Origin: Affinundibacterium fentianense
Lineage (GTDB): Bacteria; Pseudomonadota; Gammaproteobacteria; Burkholderiales; Burkholderiaceae_D
Length of the DNA stretch: 64,000 nt
Direction: 5' to 3'
Assembly: GCF_018139545.1 (NCBI RefSeq)
Contig: NZ_JAGSPJ010000005.1
Span: 1-64,000 of the forward strand
Below the pieces are notes generated by a model that made no database searches, was not told the DNA's origin, and saw nothing but the letters and a program-made list of their open reading frames with translations. The translations under genes and the position numbers were made by a program. Positions 1 through 9,796 of the stretch are shown here, in pieces (position 1 is the first letter of the stretch; every line of letters starts with the position of its first letter).

Positions 1-3000
1 TTAGATTTTGGTCATTCCAAACCGTCAAATAGGTTGGGTCGATGTCATCTTGTTGACTCCAAATGAGCGAGCTGACGGCATCTTGTTCGATATCTTGGAT
101 ACCGTCGCCGTTACCGTCACCTGTGCCATCGCCATAACGATTTGGGACGTTGGCCTCATCTAATATCGCGCCCTGATCCGTATCTTGCTTAACATTGAAG
201 GTGGGGCCGTTCGCGCCGCCTAATAGGGCGCGATTGCCGACGTCCTTAATTCCATGCTCTGGGTTAAGGTTCACTTGTATCCGTCCGTTGCCGACAATAT
301 CGCTCACGACGATTTGATAGGTCGACGCATCGACGGCAATACAATCACTTAGGTTCGCACCAATCTCACCATCTAACTTTAAGGAGAAGTCAGATAAATC
401 GACTCCGCTGACGCTTTCAGTAAATACGATGGTGTAAATCAATTGGTCTTGGCGTCCTTCCACCGGTGTAACCCGGTAGGAACTAATTTCTGGTGCGAAG
501 CTATCTCGAACTTTGACGGTCAATGCTTGCACTATGTTCAATCCTCCTGCATCAGTACTACGAACTGTGATTTCGTAGTCGCCTGCATCAAGTACCGTTG
601 GATGAGTGATATGTAGTTCATTGTTGATTATGTTGAACCAACGGCTGTTTTCGCTACCTGCTACGATCGTGTAGGAGTGCTGATCACCTGGATTGATGTC
701 ATTGGTTGAGAGCGTGCCCACTAGTGCACCGTCCCCAGCGTCTTGCGTTACTCTGCTATTTGAAAGCACGATTTTAGTTGGTGCAGCGTTCACTGCAGTA
801 CTTTGTACTGTCGTCAGATTATCGGTGTCGCTTGCAATACCATCATCGACTGTGACCGTGAATGTCGTTGTTTCAGAATCGCCTATCGCGACTCGTCCTT
901 GGCTCGGTTGGAAAATTAGAGCGCGAAGTGCGGCTTGCATTTGTGCGGGGCTCGCCGCTGCGTGTGTATAACTGATGCCACCATCACTGGTACTGAAACC
1001 ACTCGCGGCGAGTGAGGCAGTCGTGAACTTCCCTTTTGCAGCATTATCAAGTGTAACCGTGACAAATTCGACCGCGCCAGGATCTGGATCCGTGATAACG
1101 ACATTTGCAAAAGGTGCCAAGTTCGACGTATCTTTGGTTACTTGATTGCTTACTGTTCCACTAATAATTGGATCGGTATTGACGGTATTGATGATGAAGT
1201 TATTCGAGTCCACGAAACCCTTGGCGGCATTCCCTGCAAGATCGCTAATGCCATGTAAATCTAGTTCTAAGGTATTCGTATTATCGTCAATCCCGAAAGT
1301 GGGCGTGAATGTAGCTGTCCAAGTTTGTCCGCCATCGCTCGAACTTACCGCGCTGAGTATCCCGTTAGGGACAGTCAAGTTGGCGTTGCTAAATCCTGTA
1401 ACTCTTTCATTGAAGTTGAAAGTAACTACCGCAGTATCGCCAACCCCTAATTCGGTATCAGAGAACGAAATCGTGGCGTCGGGCAATAAGGTGTCGACCG
1501 CAAAATTGCTTGATTGATTCTTACCGTAACCGGAATTGCCTGCTAGATCTAGTACCCCCGTGTTATCGATGCTAATCACATTTATGGCGTCTTGTATCCC
1601 CACGTCAGGTGTGTAAGTCGCAGTCCAAGTTATTCCGCTATCAGCGCTCGAAAGTGCGCTGATTGTCGCATGTTCGACATTGATATCGGCAGTGGTAAAT
1701 CCTGTCACCGCTTCGGTGAACTTGATTGTCAGTGTCGCCGTTTCTCCCTCGATTAGTGCAGCGTCACTGATACTGACGGTAGAAGTTGGTTGTAAAGTGT
1801 CTATCTTGTAGTTGCCTGAATCAACAGATCCTGTTCCCGCATTGCCAGCGACATCGGTGATCTTGGAGTAATCCAAACTGATCAAATTTTTTGTCGATTC
1901 AATAGCAGCAGTGGGAGTCAAGATGGCAGTCCACGTTGTGCCACCATCTGCGCTCGACAATTTAGTGATCGCGCCGTGATCGACTGTGAGGTCGGCAGTT
2001 GTAAAACCCTTGATGGCTTCGGTGAATGTGAACGTGATATCGGCGGTTTCTCCAACTTTTAGTGCGGTATTGGAGATGCTGATACCCGTGGCCAAACTCG
2101 GGCGCTCAGTGTCGATTTCGTAATTATTGGATTGACTGCTGCCGACACCTGCATTTCCGCTTGCATTGTTGAACCCGGTATTATCAACACTGACAAGGTT
2201 TGAACTATCTTCGATGTTCGAAGATGGCGTGAATGTGGCAGTCCAGGTGATGCCACCATCCTCTGTCGCTACATCGGTCAAAATGCCGTTGTCTACCGTA
2301 ATATCCTTATTATCGAATCCAGTGACCGCCTCAGAAAATGTAAAACTGACTTTCGAAGATTCTCCGATATGCAGTTGTTCGTCATCGACAGAAATCGTGA
2401 CCGTAGGGCGTTGGGTGTCAATCGCAAAAGTATTCGATTCGGTCGTGCCTGCTCCTGCATTGCCTGCAATGTCTTTGATGCCTGCATTATCCAAGCTGAT
2501 CAGATTGCTTGCCGCTTTGGTGTTGACTGATGGTGTCAATGTAGCCGTCCATGTGACGCCACTATCGACTGATGACAAGCTGCTTAAAATGCCGTTGTCG
2601 ATGGTAAGGTCATCATTGGTAAAATCAGTGACTGCTTCCGAAAACGTGATGGTGACCAATGAAGTCTCACCTGCAAGAAGATTGGTATCTGCCACGACGA
2701 TACTGGCGGTAGGGCGTTCGCTGTCAATCGAATATTGAGCGGAGTCAGTCGTACCACTGCCACTATTTCCGGCCGCATCGAAAATCATGCTGTTATCAAG
2801 GCTAATCACGTTCCCAGATGCCGTAACATTAAGATCAGGCGTTAAGGTGGCGGTCCACGTGACTCCTCCATCTTTGGTCGCAGGATTGGAAATCGTAGCG
2901 TTGTCAATCGTCAGTGCTTTCGAATCAAAACCGGTGACGGCTTCCGAGAAGGTGAAGCTGACCGTCGCGCTTTCGCCAATGGCGAGATCTGCATCGTCGA

Positions 3001-6000
3001 AACTTATACTCACAGTGGGTCGTAAGCTATCGATAAGGTAGTTCGCTGAATCCGTGGAGCCGATACCCGCATTATCTTGTAAATCTGTATAGGCAGAATT
3101 ATCGACACTAATTTGATTCGTATCATCTTCGACATCATCATCTGGCGTCAACGTCGCCACCCAAGTCTGTCCCCCATCACTGGAGCTAACCTTGCTTAAA
3201 CTACCATGGGCAATACTGATATCTGTGTTGTCGAAATCTTTGACTGCTTCGGAAAAACTAAACGTGACTTCTGCTGTGTCACCAAGTTTGAGCGAACTCT
3301 TGTCAATCGAGATGTTGACAGTCGGTCTAGCGGTATCAACTGCGAAGCTATTTGAATCTGTGTTTCCATTTCCTTTGTTACCAGCGAGGTCAGCGACACC
3401 AGTGTTATCAAGTGTGATCAGATTGCTCTTCGATGTACTGTCTGCGGTTGGGGTAAAGCTAGCAGTCCATGTGATGTCGCCGTCGGTCGAACTCAACTTG
3501 CCTAGAATGCCGCCTGTGACGGTCAGATCATCTTGATCAAATCCGCTGACGGCTTCGTTAAAAGTGATTGTTACGAGAGAAGTCTCCCCAGCGCTAAGAG
3601 CTGTATCGCTGACGAGAATTGATGCGGTTGGACGCAACGTATCGATCTTGTAGTTGCCGGAATCGCTAGATCCGAATCCCGGATTGCCACTAGCGGAGCT
3701 AATATAGCTACTATTGTTGACACGAATGACATTCGAAGTTTCTTCTGTATCTGCGTCAGGTGTGAGGGTGGCAGTCCACGTGACGCCACCGTCGACGCTG
3801 CCAACAGTGCTGAGGGTGCCGTTCGACACCGCAATACCCCAATTGGCAAATCCATTCACCGCTTCCGAAAAGGTGAAGGTCACTTTTGTTGTTTCGCCAA
3901 TTTTGAGCGCTGTATCCTCGATACTGATATTCACTGTTGGACGCACTGTTGTCACTGCATAATTAGGTGAATCACTTGTCCCCTTGCCTTCATTCCCAGC
4001 GAGATCTTTTATACCAGTATTATCAACACTGATGATATTGCTGGTATCTGTCGTTTCCGCTGTAGGCGTAAAGACAGCAGTAAAAGTAATGTGATCGCTG
4101 GTTGTTAGCGTGCCTAAAGTGCCATTTGCAACGCTAATATCAGCATCGGTAAAATCGGTGACTTCTTCGGAAAAAGTGAACGTGACAGTCGGATTTTCAT
4201 TTGCAGTAATTCCATCATCGTCCATGCTAATAATTAGCGTGGGCCTAGTAGTGTCAATGGCATAGGTGTTGGATGTCGTTGTCCCTACTCCGGCATTGCC
4301 GGTAGCGACACTAAGCACTCCGGAATTGGCGACGCTTATCTGATTGCTGCTGTCTTCCACCTCTGTATTGGGAGTCAATGTCGCGGTCCATGTGATGCCA
4401 TCGGAGGTGTTAAGTGCACCGAGGCTACCGTTCTCAACGGTGATATCGTCACTCGTCAAGCCACTCACAGCCTCAGAAAAGGTGAAGGTAACCGTGGTGG
4501 TATCGCCGATTTTTAAGCTAGTTGCGTCGACATCAATTGTGAGCGTTGGCCCGGCAGTCGCGACGCTGTATTTTCCGGAGTTACTTGAACCAACGCCATC
4601 GTTGCCAGCCATGTCTTTAACGCCAGACTGATCAACGGTGATGACATTGTTTGCGTTGGTGGTATCTGCTGTCGGCGTGAATGTCGCGGTATAAATAATG
4701 TTGTCAGAAGTCGAAATGCTGCCGAGGCTGCCGCTACCGACGGAAGTCACATCAGCGATGTCGAAGCCCGAAACCTTCTCAGAAAAAGTAAAAGTCGCCG
4801 TCGTCGTCTCACCTGCAGTTAAATTAGTGTCGTCTAAACTGATAGTGACCGTTGGTCGAGCAGTGTCAATATTGAAATTGCCAGAATTGGTGCTACCAGT
4901 TCCAGCATTTCCCGCGAGATCGGTGTAACCCGTGTTATTAACGGTGATCATATTCGAGGTGTCTTCTACGTCCGTATCCGGCGTAAAAGTCGCGGTATAA
5001 GTGAGACCGCCGTTACTGGTGCTGGCAAGCCCCAAACTGCCATTTGGGATGCTTGTTACATCGGCATTATTAAAGCCTGATACGACTTCGTCGAAAGAGA
5101 AAGTCACTGTCGCAGTTTCTCCCGCTTTCAGGTTTGTATCGGACAAGCTAATTGTTACGTGGGGGGCGGCTGTATCGATAGCAATGTTTTTATTGTTTGC
5201 CAGCGACCCTGCCGTACCAGGCGACGGCAAAGTTAATACCGCATCGGCTGCATCACTGGTTTGCTTGATAGTCCCGCTATTAAGCGTCAGTGAGGTCGTC
5301 GCCACATAATCAAGGTCTGCTGCCGTATCGCCTGCTTGAACGGTATATTGAAATACCAATGTTGCCGAGCCGCTTCCCGAGGTGTAAGTGGCTGAGCGAT
5401 CGGTGCTACCAGTTTCCAATAATAGTCGCGGAACACCGCCTGTGGTGTCGACCGTAACTGCAGCACTGAACGTCACTTCGATAGAAATAATGTCGCCGGC
5501 GTTGTAGTTTCCATTGCTGCTGCTTGCGCTGACGTTGGTTACAGTCGGCGGGGCTACGACAGATTGGAATGTCCATACAGAATTCGAGCTAATTCCACTA
5601 AAGCTATTGGATCCGCTATCAATGAAAGCACCATTATCAACGCGAATATAGTAGTTGGTTTGACTGGACAAGTTAGACGTTGGATTAATGGTCACGACAC
5701 TATTGCTTGCAAGACCATTGCTAAAGCTCACTTTTGCAACATCGTTCGCGGCGATGGTCTCTAGAACTGCGTTATCTGACTGGCGATAAATAACAATATT
5801 TTTTGAGGCCACCGCCGTCACCGTTTTACCAAAATCCATGCTGAAATTTTGGTTGATTGGCACGTCTACCGCGCCATTGTTGGGTGAGAGCGTGCCAGAA
5901 AATTGGAAAGTGTTGTCGTCATTAAACTCGTACGCGCCGATATCAATACTGCTACCTCGACCTAAGCCGCGAGCATCGTGGCTTGGTGCGCCTGTGCTGG

Positions 6001-7663
6001 TGCCCGCATTGATCGCATTGCTGCCAGTTGTGATCGAGATGGTTTGCACGACGCCACCATTAAACGCGAGCGAGCCTAATGCACTCCCGAGGCTTGTGAT
6101 GGTTCCCGTTAGAGAATTGGTAGCCGAGCTATCCGTACCGATAGTGGATGTAATTAAGTTATTGCTGCCGGATAGCTCCGCATTGTTACCGATGAATACG
6201 TCGGTATCGATGGTTTGATTATTGGTACTCGTGTTATTCGCAATAATCGTGTTTTTAAGAACAACACTTGCTGCATTTGTTCTCAGGTAGAGTCCACCTC
6301 CACCTCCATTAAAACCATCGCCACCGTTGAATGCATTACCGACGATGGTTGAGTTGGTGATGGTTGTGACACCTGGCCCACCAATCGATATGCCGCCACC
6401 GCCACCAGCTAAGTCTCCGCTTTTGCCGATAGAATTATTGGCAATCGTGACATTGCTTAAGGTCGCACTATTCTCAGTATAAATTGAAATGCCGCCACCA
6501 AATCGGCCTTCACTATTCGAATTGCCGCTTATGGTGGTGTTGTTGATGCTAATTTGTGAAGCGTGTGCGTAGATAGCAACCCCATCCCCTGCGCTGTATT
6601 GTGCGGTCGATGTGTTATTCGAAAAAGTGCTATTACTGATAGTTAAGCTGCCTTTGTAAAAGGACAGTCCGCCGGTATTCGTTGATGAGGTACTGTTGGT
6701 GACGATGACGTGGTCGAGAGTTAGTGAGCCGGAGTATTGAAACGAAATCGCTCCTCCGCCAAATCCAGAGTCACCTACTTGCCCTTTGGCGTTAGTCAGG
6801 GTCATGCCAGAGAGACTCAATGAGGACGTATTCTGTGTCGCTCCGGTACCAGCGAAAATGCGTGAGCTATTGTTTCCGCTAATTGTGAGCAATTTTTCGC
6901 CTGGACCTATGATAGTTAGATGATCGCCATTGTCGGGTGCGTCGACATCCAATTCGCCAGTCGTTAAGGTCAAGGTTGCCGCACCACTCGCAAATAAGGC
7001 AGGGTCGAATACGATGGTGTCTGCTCCGCCGTCGCCAGTGGCGTTCGCAATCGCGTCACGCAACGAGCCTGTTCCACTATCATTCAAATTGGTGACTTTG
7101 ATGGTAGCCAAATCATATTGGTAGTCGGTTGATGCGATTGCAAGTGCTTCAATTGCACCACTTTTGTATTCGAGTACCCAGTCTCCTCCTGACCCCGTAT
7201 CGTTAGTCGATGCGGCGATATCGGCACCTGTCATGGCGCGAAATTGACGGACAAATTCTGCCCCTGTATCCCCTTTTGCGACGTCACAACCGTACAAGAG
7301 GATGTCGGCATTTTCACCCAGTGCATTCTGGATTGTGGCCATGCTCGTTTCATAGCTCGCTAAATTGTATGAAGAGAGCATGGTATTGCCGAGCACAAGA
7401 AATCCTTCTCCGCCATGAGAGACGATGTGTACGGCGGCGACTTGAGATTCTGTGCGCAATGCATCAGCGATTTGCTGGATTCCGTTCTGCAAAGGATCTA
7501 AGGTATGAATTTCTGAATTCGTTGGAAGGTCTTTTAATAGACTAGTCCAATTGGTAAGGGTGGTATCGACAAACACAATTGTCTTGCCATGCGAAGTAGC
7601 CGCCGTACTCGTGGAAGTTTCCTCACTAGTGGAGGGGAGATTGAGTTTATTGTCTGAGATCAT
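1..7663 (-). CDS. Giant DUF4347 / beta-helix / Ig-like-repeat surface protein (C-terminus outside window)
   Basis: The reading frame is open from an ATG at 7663 to the window edge, giving 2554 residues with the C-terminus missing. Residues about 20-170 form a DUF4347 domain with a His in VHIVSHGGEG and a Cys in LLYGCDVAKG, the spacing of a caspase-like His/Cys pair. Residues about 190-570 are Asn/Gly/Ser-rich beta-helix ending in a choice-of-anchor-Q signature (DARGLGRG...DIGAYEF). An SbsA-type Ig domain (Big_5, about 580-700) and another Ig-like domain (700-825) follow. Thirteen tandem Big_12-type repeats of about 102 residues occupy 825-2170, then cadherin-like segments and a Ca-binding-looking GDGTGDGNGDG stretch near 2510. 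No N-terminal signal peptide is visible, so type I secretion through the missing C-terminus is the likely route. Its start overlaps the sulfotransferase stop (ATGA). Most likely a large adhesin or matrix protein; the ligand is unknown. Confidence 0.9.
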   Translation of the reverse strand, partial: MISDNKLNLPSTSEETSTSTAATSHGKTIVFVDTTLTNWTSLLKDLPTNSEIHTLDPLQNGIQQIADALRTESQVAAVHIVSHGGEGFLVLGNTMLSSYNLASYETSMATIQNALGENADILLYGCDVAKGDTGAEFVRQFRAMTGADIAASTNDTGSGGDWVLEYKSGAIEALAIASTDYQYDLATIKVTNLNDSGTGSLRDAIANATGDGGADTIVFDPALFASGAATLTLTTGELDVDAPDNGDHLTIIGPGEKLLTISGNNSSRIFAGTGATQNTSSLSLSGMTLTNAKGQVGDSGFGGGAISFQYSGSLTLDHVIVTNSTSSTNTGGLSFYKGSLTISNSTFSNNTSTAQYSAGDGVAIYAHASQISINNTTISGNSNSEGRFGGGISIYTENSATLSNVTIANNSIGKSGDLAGGGGGISIGGPGVTTITNSTIVGNAFNGGDGFNGGGGGLYLRTNAASVVLKNTIIANNTSTNNQTIDTDVFIGNNAELSGSNNLITSTIGTDSSATNSLTGTITSLGSALGSLAFNGGVVQTISITTGSNAINAGTSTGAPSHDARGLGRGSSIDIGAYEFNDDNTFQFSGTLSPNNGAVDVPINQNFSMDFGKTVTAVASKNIVIYRQSDNAVLETIAANDVAKVSFSNGLASNSVVTINPTSNLSSQTNYYIRVDNGAFIDSGSNSFSGISSNSVWTFQSVVAPPTVTNVSASSSNGNYNAGDIISIEVTFSAAVTVDTTGGVPRLLLETGSTDRSATYTSGSGSATLVFQYTVQAGDTAADLDYVATTSLTLNSGTIKQTSDAADAVLTLPSPGTAGSLANNKNIAIDTAAPHVTISLSDTNLKAGETATVTFSFDEVVSGFNNADVTSIPNGSLGLASTSNGGLTYTATFTPDTDVEDTSNMITVNNTGYTDLAGNAGTGSTNSGNFNIDTARPTVTISLDDTNLTAGETTTATFTFSEKVSGFDIADVTSVGSGSLGSISTSDNIIYTATFTPTADTTNANNVITVDQSGVKDMAGNDGVGSSNSGKYSVATAGPTLTIDVDATSLKIGDTTTVTFTFSEAVSGLTSDDITVENGSLGALNTSDGITWTATLTPNTEVEDSSNQISVANSGVLSVATGNAGVGTTTSNTYAIDTTRPTLIISMDDDGITANENPTVTFTFSEEVTDFTDADISVANGTLGTLTTSDHITFTAVFTPTAETTDTSNIISVDNTGIKDLAGNEGKGTSDSPNYAVTTVRPTVNISIEDTALKIGETTKVTFTFSEAVNGFANWGIAVSNGTLSTVGSVDGGVTWTATLTPDADTEETSNVIRVNNSSYISSASGNPGFGSSDSGNYKIDTLRPTASILVSDTALSAGETSLVTITFNEAVSGFDQDDLTVTGGILGKLSSTDGDITWTASFTPTADSTSKSNLITLDNTGVADLAGNKGNGNTDSNSFAVDTARPTVNISIDKSSLKLGDTAEVTFSFSEAVKDFDNTDISIAHGSLSKVSSSDGGQTWVATLTPDDDVEDDTNQISVDNSAYTDLQDNAGIGSTDSANYLIDSLRPTVSISFDDADLAIGESATVSFTFSEAVTGFDSKALTIDNATISNPATKDGGVTWTATLTPDLNVTASGNVISLDNSMIFDAAGNSGSGTTDSAQYSIDSERPTASIVVADTNLLAGETSLVTITFSEAVTDFTNDDLTIDNGILSSLSSVDSGVTWTATLTPSVNTKAASNLISLDNAGIKDIAGNAGAGTTESNTFAIDTQRPTVTISVDDEQLHIGESSKVSFTFSEAVTGFDNKDITVDNGILTDVATEDGGITWTATFTPSSNIEDSSNLVSVDNTGFNNASGNAGVGSSQSNNYEIDTERPSLATGISISNTALKVGETADITFTFTEAIKGFTTADLTVDHGAITKLSSADGGTTWTAILTPTAAIESTKNLISLDYSKITDVAGNAGTGSVDSGNYKIDTLQPTSTVSISDAALIEGETATLTIKFTEAVTGFTTADINVEHATISALSSADSGITWTATYTPDVGIQDAINVISIDNTGVLDLAGNSGYGKNQSSNFAVDTLLPDATISFSDTELGVGDTAVVTFNFNERVTGFSNANLTVPNGILSAVSSSDGGQTWTATFTPTFGIDDNTNTLELDLHGISDLAGNAAKGFVDSNNFIINTVNTDPIISGTVSNQVTKDTSNLAPFANVVITDPDPGAVEFVTVTLDNAAKGKFTTASLAASGFSTSDGGISYTHAAASPAQMQAALRALIFQPSQGRVAIGDSETTTFTVTVDDGIASDTDNLTTVQSTAVNAAPTKIVLSNSRVTQDAGDGALVGTLSTNDINPGDQHSYTIVAGSENSRWFNIINNELHITHPTVLDAGDYEITVRSTDAGGLNIVQALTVKVRDSFAPEISSYRVTPVEGRQDQLIYTIVFTESVSGVDLSDFSLKLDGEIGANLSDCIAVDASTYQIVVSDIVGNGRIQVNLNPEHGIKDVGNRALLGGANGPTFNVKQDTDQGAILDEANVPNRYGDGTGDGNGDGIQDIEQDAVSSLIWSQQDDIDPTYLTVWNDQNL
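1150..5200 (-). repeat. Thirteen tandem ~306-bp repeats encoding Big_12-type Ig-like domains
   Basis: Within the giant gene, the coding motif for FSEAVxxF recurs near 1410, 1712, 2012, 2330, 2634, 2940, 3246, 3552, 3861, 4164, 4470, 4773 and 5085, about every 300-318 bases. Each unit carries the order PTxxIS...L..G.TxxVTFTFSEAV...DI...G.L......WTATLTP...N.I.V.N.......GN.G...S.NY.ID. The DNA copies have diverged clearly, so recent amplification is not evident. The four N-proximal units have a shorter turn before the (T/S)ATFTP strand than the other nine, which mostly carry DGGxTW. Confidence 0.85.
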
Positions 7664-8508
7664 TTTGCATTTCCTATTGAATTGGCGACAAATTTGGCGG
7701 TGATAACGTTGGCTTTACTTCCCTGTCCCTCTTTCCAAAATGAAAGTTGACTGTATTGGTGAAATAAATCAGGTGGAAGAATCGTGTCACGTGTTTGGAA
7801 GCTCACTTCCGGCCTGACTTTATGTAAGCCACGCATTCCTAGAGGGACATCAAATTCCGGAGCATCGTATTGGAGATGATGAAAATCGTGCTCGAATGGT
7901 TCGACGCCGATGAAGTCATAGATGAGAGGTAAAACTTTTTGTGGCGCTTGAGCCAGCAAGTCATAGTCGAGGACAAGCAAAGAGCTTGCATATTCACTGT
8001 AAAAAGCACTCTTGAGCGCGGCCCAGGGATAGCCAACCATACGGTTGCGTTGTGCCAAGGTTTCGACGCGGCTATAGACGGTGGCCCGTTCGTTATCGTC
8101 GTTGAAGAGTCGAGTGATCTCATAGGGATCGGATGCATATTTGCGCTCGATACTGTCCATAATCCACGCGACGTTACGTACACATGCAATGACTTTGGAA
8201 TCGGGAAATTGATCCATCAGCATAGGCAAGTGCGCCGTCCACATACGATTGGTATCGAAAACGAAAGATTTGTCGGCCTGCTCCGCATAGTAAGAGTCAA
8301 ATAGCCCACGTACGATGCGCTTTCTCTCTGCTTTTGTGATTACTGGGCCGAACTCAGAGCCAGCTCCGAATTGATGCAAGATGCTGTTGTACAAACTACC
8401 GATTGGACTAGTCATCCCCGCATGAAAGCGTGGGTTCTGGCGCAATATCGCCGAGAGCAAGGTTGAACCTGAACGAGGAAGGCCCGATATAAAATGAAAT
8501 TGTGGCAT
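7660..8508 (-). CDS. Sulfotransferase family protein
   Basis: A 282-residue cytosolic protein of the Sulfotransfer family, which moves a sulfuryl group from PAPS to a hydroxyl acceptor. The N-terminal GLPRSGSTLLSAIL (residues 9-22) is the 5'-phosphosulfate-binding loop, and a second conserved segment VIACVRNVAWIMDS lies near residue 110-120, where the family binds the 3'-phosphate. There is no signal peptide or membrane segment. Its TGA overlaps the ATG of the giant repeat protein, so the two are very probably translated together. The acceptor cannot be read from sequence: a surface polysaccharide, a lipid or the repeat protein itself are all possible. Confidence 0.88.
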   Translation of the reverse strand: MPQFHFISGLPRSGSTLLSAILRQNPRFHAGMTSPIGSLYNSILHQFGAGSEFGPVITKAERKRIVRGLFDSYYAEQADKSFVFDTNRMWTAHLPMLMDQFPDSKVIACVRNVAWIMDSIERKYASDPYEITRLFNDDNERATVYSRVETLAQRNRMVGYPWAALKSAFYSEYASSLLVLDYDLLAQAPQKVLPLIYDFIGVEPFEHDFHHLQYDAPEFDVPLGMRGLHKVRPEVSFQTRDTILPPDLFHQYSQLSFWKEGQGSKANVITAKFVANSIGNAK

Positions 8509-8744
8509 GTTTGTGCTGAGCTGCTTTTTTGCAAATTAGTTGATGTAAGCGATCATCCCAGCTCGCTGAAGCGCGAACGTAGATAATCAATCTTCAACAA
8601 TTCTGAGCAATTCGCATGCCACAGGAGATTTGTTAGCTTCTCCTAGTTAAACAAAAAACTTATGAAAATAAAAATTGTGTTTAACATGTAAATTGATACA
8701 AATTTATCCGTAAATGGGGCTCGTTACGTGTAATGTGCGGTTTC

Positions 8745-9065
8745 TTAATTGAAGATTGCTTGGTAGAACTGCAGGGGAGATCGATCGATTGTTTGTGGCT
8801 GTTCAAGTGGTGGAAGCGCGGGTGTTAAGCTTAAGAAGTGTCGACCAAGTTGTGCATGATCGAGGTAGTAATTGTCTTGCGCCAGTGCGGGTGATTGAGG
8901 CGCAGAGAATACCAAAATCATAGGCGTTCTAAAGCCATTCGCCCCCATGTTCCGGTTGTTCAATTCCTTCGCTTCGATCAGGCGTAATTCAACAGTTCCT
9001 GCTGAAGTGTGGGCAATAAAACTGGTGTGCAGTGACTGTACCGCTTGGGTAAATGAAATAGACAT
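8745..9065 (-). CDS. DUF6916 family protein
   Basis: A 106-residue protein that matches the DUF6916 pattern: an N-terminal TQAVQSLHTSFIAH, a central VELRLIEAKEL, a strand MILVFSAP, then LAQDNYYLDHAQLGRHFLSLTPA and a terminal QFYQAIFN. From memory this family sits beside tail-collar (microcystin-dependent-type) proteins; its function is unknown. I prefer the ATG at 9065; an in-frame TTG at 9077 would add four residues. No strong Shine-Dalgarno sequence is seen. It lies upstream of the sulfotransferase on the same strand, with a 236-base gap that may hold that gene's own promoter, and is divergent from the acetyltransferase. Confidence 0.7.
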   Translation of the reverse strand: MSISFTQAVQSLHTSFIAHTSAGTVELRLIEAKELNNRNMGANGFRTPMILVFSAPQSPALAQDNYYLDHAQLGRHFLSLTPALPPLEQPQTIDRSPLQFYQAIFN

Positions 9066-9286
9066 AGATATGGTCAATTAAGTTGAAAGAAGTGACAATG
9101 ATTTTCTGGCACCCATTCGATTGGCGCCACGGCAGTTCGAAAATAGCAATTCGTATGCCAATTGATTTTCTATTGAGGCGCGATCCGCCATCGGATGATC
9201 GACACCCGAATTTGGATTTGGTACGTTTAGTGCTTGAGCAGAAACTGATTGTAAAATTCGTTGTTCATTGGATGCTAGGAGAATGT

Positions 9287-9796
9287 GTGTTTGAATTACC
9301 CCCTCTTTTGTCTGCGCGTAAAGCGATTGAATCCGATGCGGGAATTGTTTATCAACTGTTCCGTGATAGTCGGCCTGATCTGATGGATTTACCATTACCG
9401 ATGGAGCGCAAAGAGCAGCTTATCGAGCTACAATTTTTGGCTCGGCAACAGGGAATTGTGCAAACCTATCCGGAGGCACAAATTTGGATTGTTGCTGAGC
9501 GAGGACAGGATATGGCTAGTTTGGTGTTAGCTTTCGAACACCAGACAATCCGATTGATTGATATCACCCTACTGAGTACGGCGCGTTTGCGAGGGCTAGG
9601 AACGCAGATGATCATGGCTTTGCAGCGTCACGCTGAACAGACGAATGCTTCACTGCATTTAGCGGTAGTTCGTGGAAATACCGTTGCGTTTCGCGTTTAC
9701 CAAAAATGTGGATTTGTGATTGATGACGACGATGGATTTGTTCTGCAGATGTCGTATCGCACCCCGAATACGATGGAATCTCAAGTATCGCTATGA
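9287..9796 (+). CDS. GNAT family N-acetyltransferase
   Basis: The GNAT fold is visible from LSARKAIESDAGIVYQLFRDSR through the acetyl-CoA loop LRGLGTQMIMALQRHA to AVVRGNTVAFRVYQKCGFVI. The frame is open upstream to an ATG at 9098, but the extra 63 residues look unlike the family and would leave only 32 bases to the divergent DUF6916 gene. I therefore prefer the GTG at 9287, which follows AGGAG at 9277-9281. ATG 9272 is another option. The stop codon overlaps the start of the hydroxylase gene (ATGA), so the two are probably translationally coupled. The substrate is unknown; a role in modifying a neighbouring surface protein is only inferred. Confidence 0.75.
   Translation: MFELPPLLSARKAIESDAGIVYQLFRDSRPDLMDLPLPMERKEQLIELQFLARQQGIVQTYPEAQIWIVAERGQDMASLVLAFEHQTIRLIDITLLSTARLRGLGTQMIMALQRHAEQTNASLHLAVVRGNTVAFRVYQKCGFVIDDDDGFVLQMSYRTPNTMESQVSL

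Noticed and set aside
1150-5200. Possible CRISPR array or satellite DNA because of regular spacing
   Set aside because: The period is about 306 bases, the copies are diverged, and they encode protein domains in frame.
693-7545. Many plus-strand open frames of 60-190 codons in the first 7.5 kb
   Set aside because: They are antisense to one continuous minus-strand frame whose translation shows clear repeat domains; the regular spacing of the plus-strand frames only mirrors those repeats.
9078-9395. Minus-strand 105-codon frame
   Set aside because: It overlaps the GNAT gene, shows no family resemblance and has no ribosome binding site.
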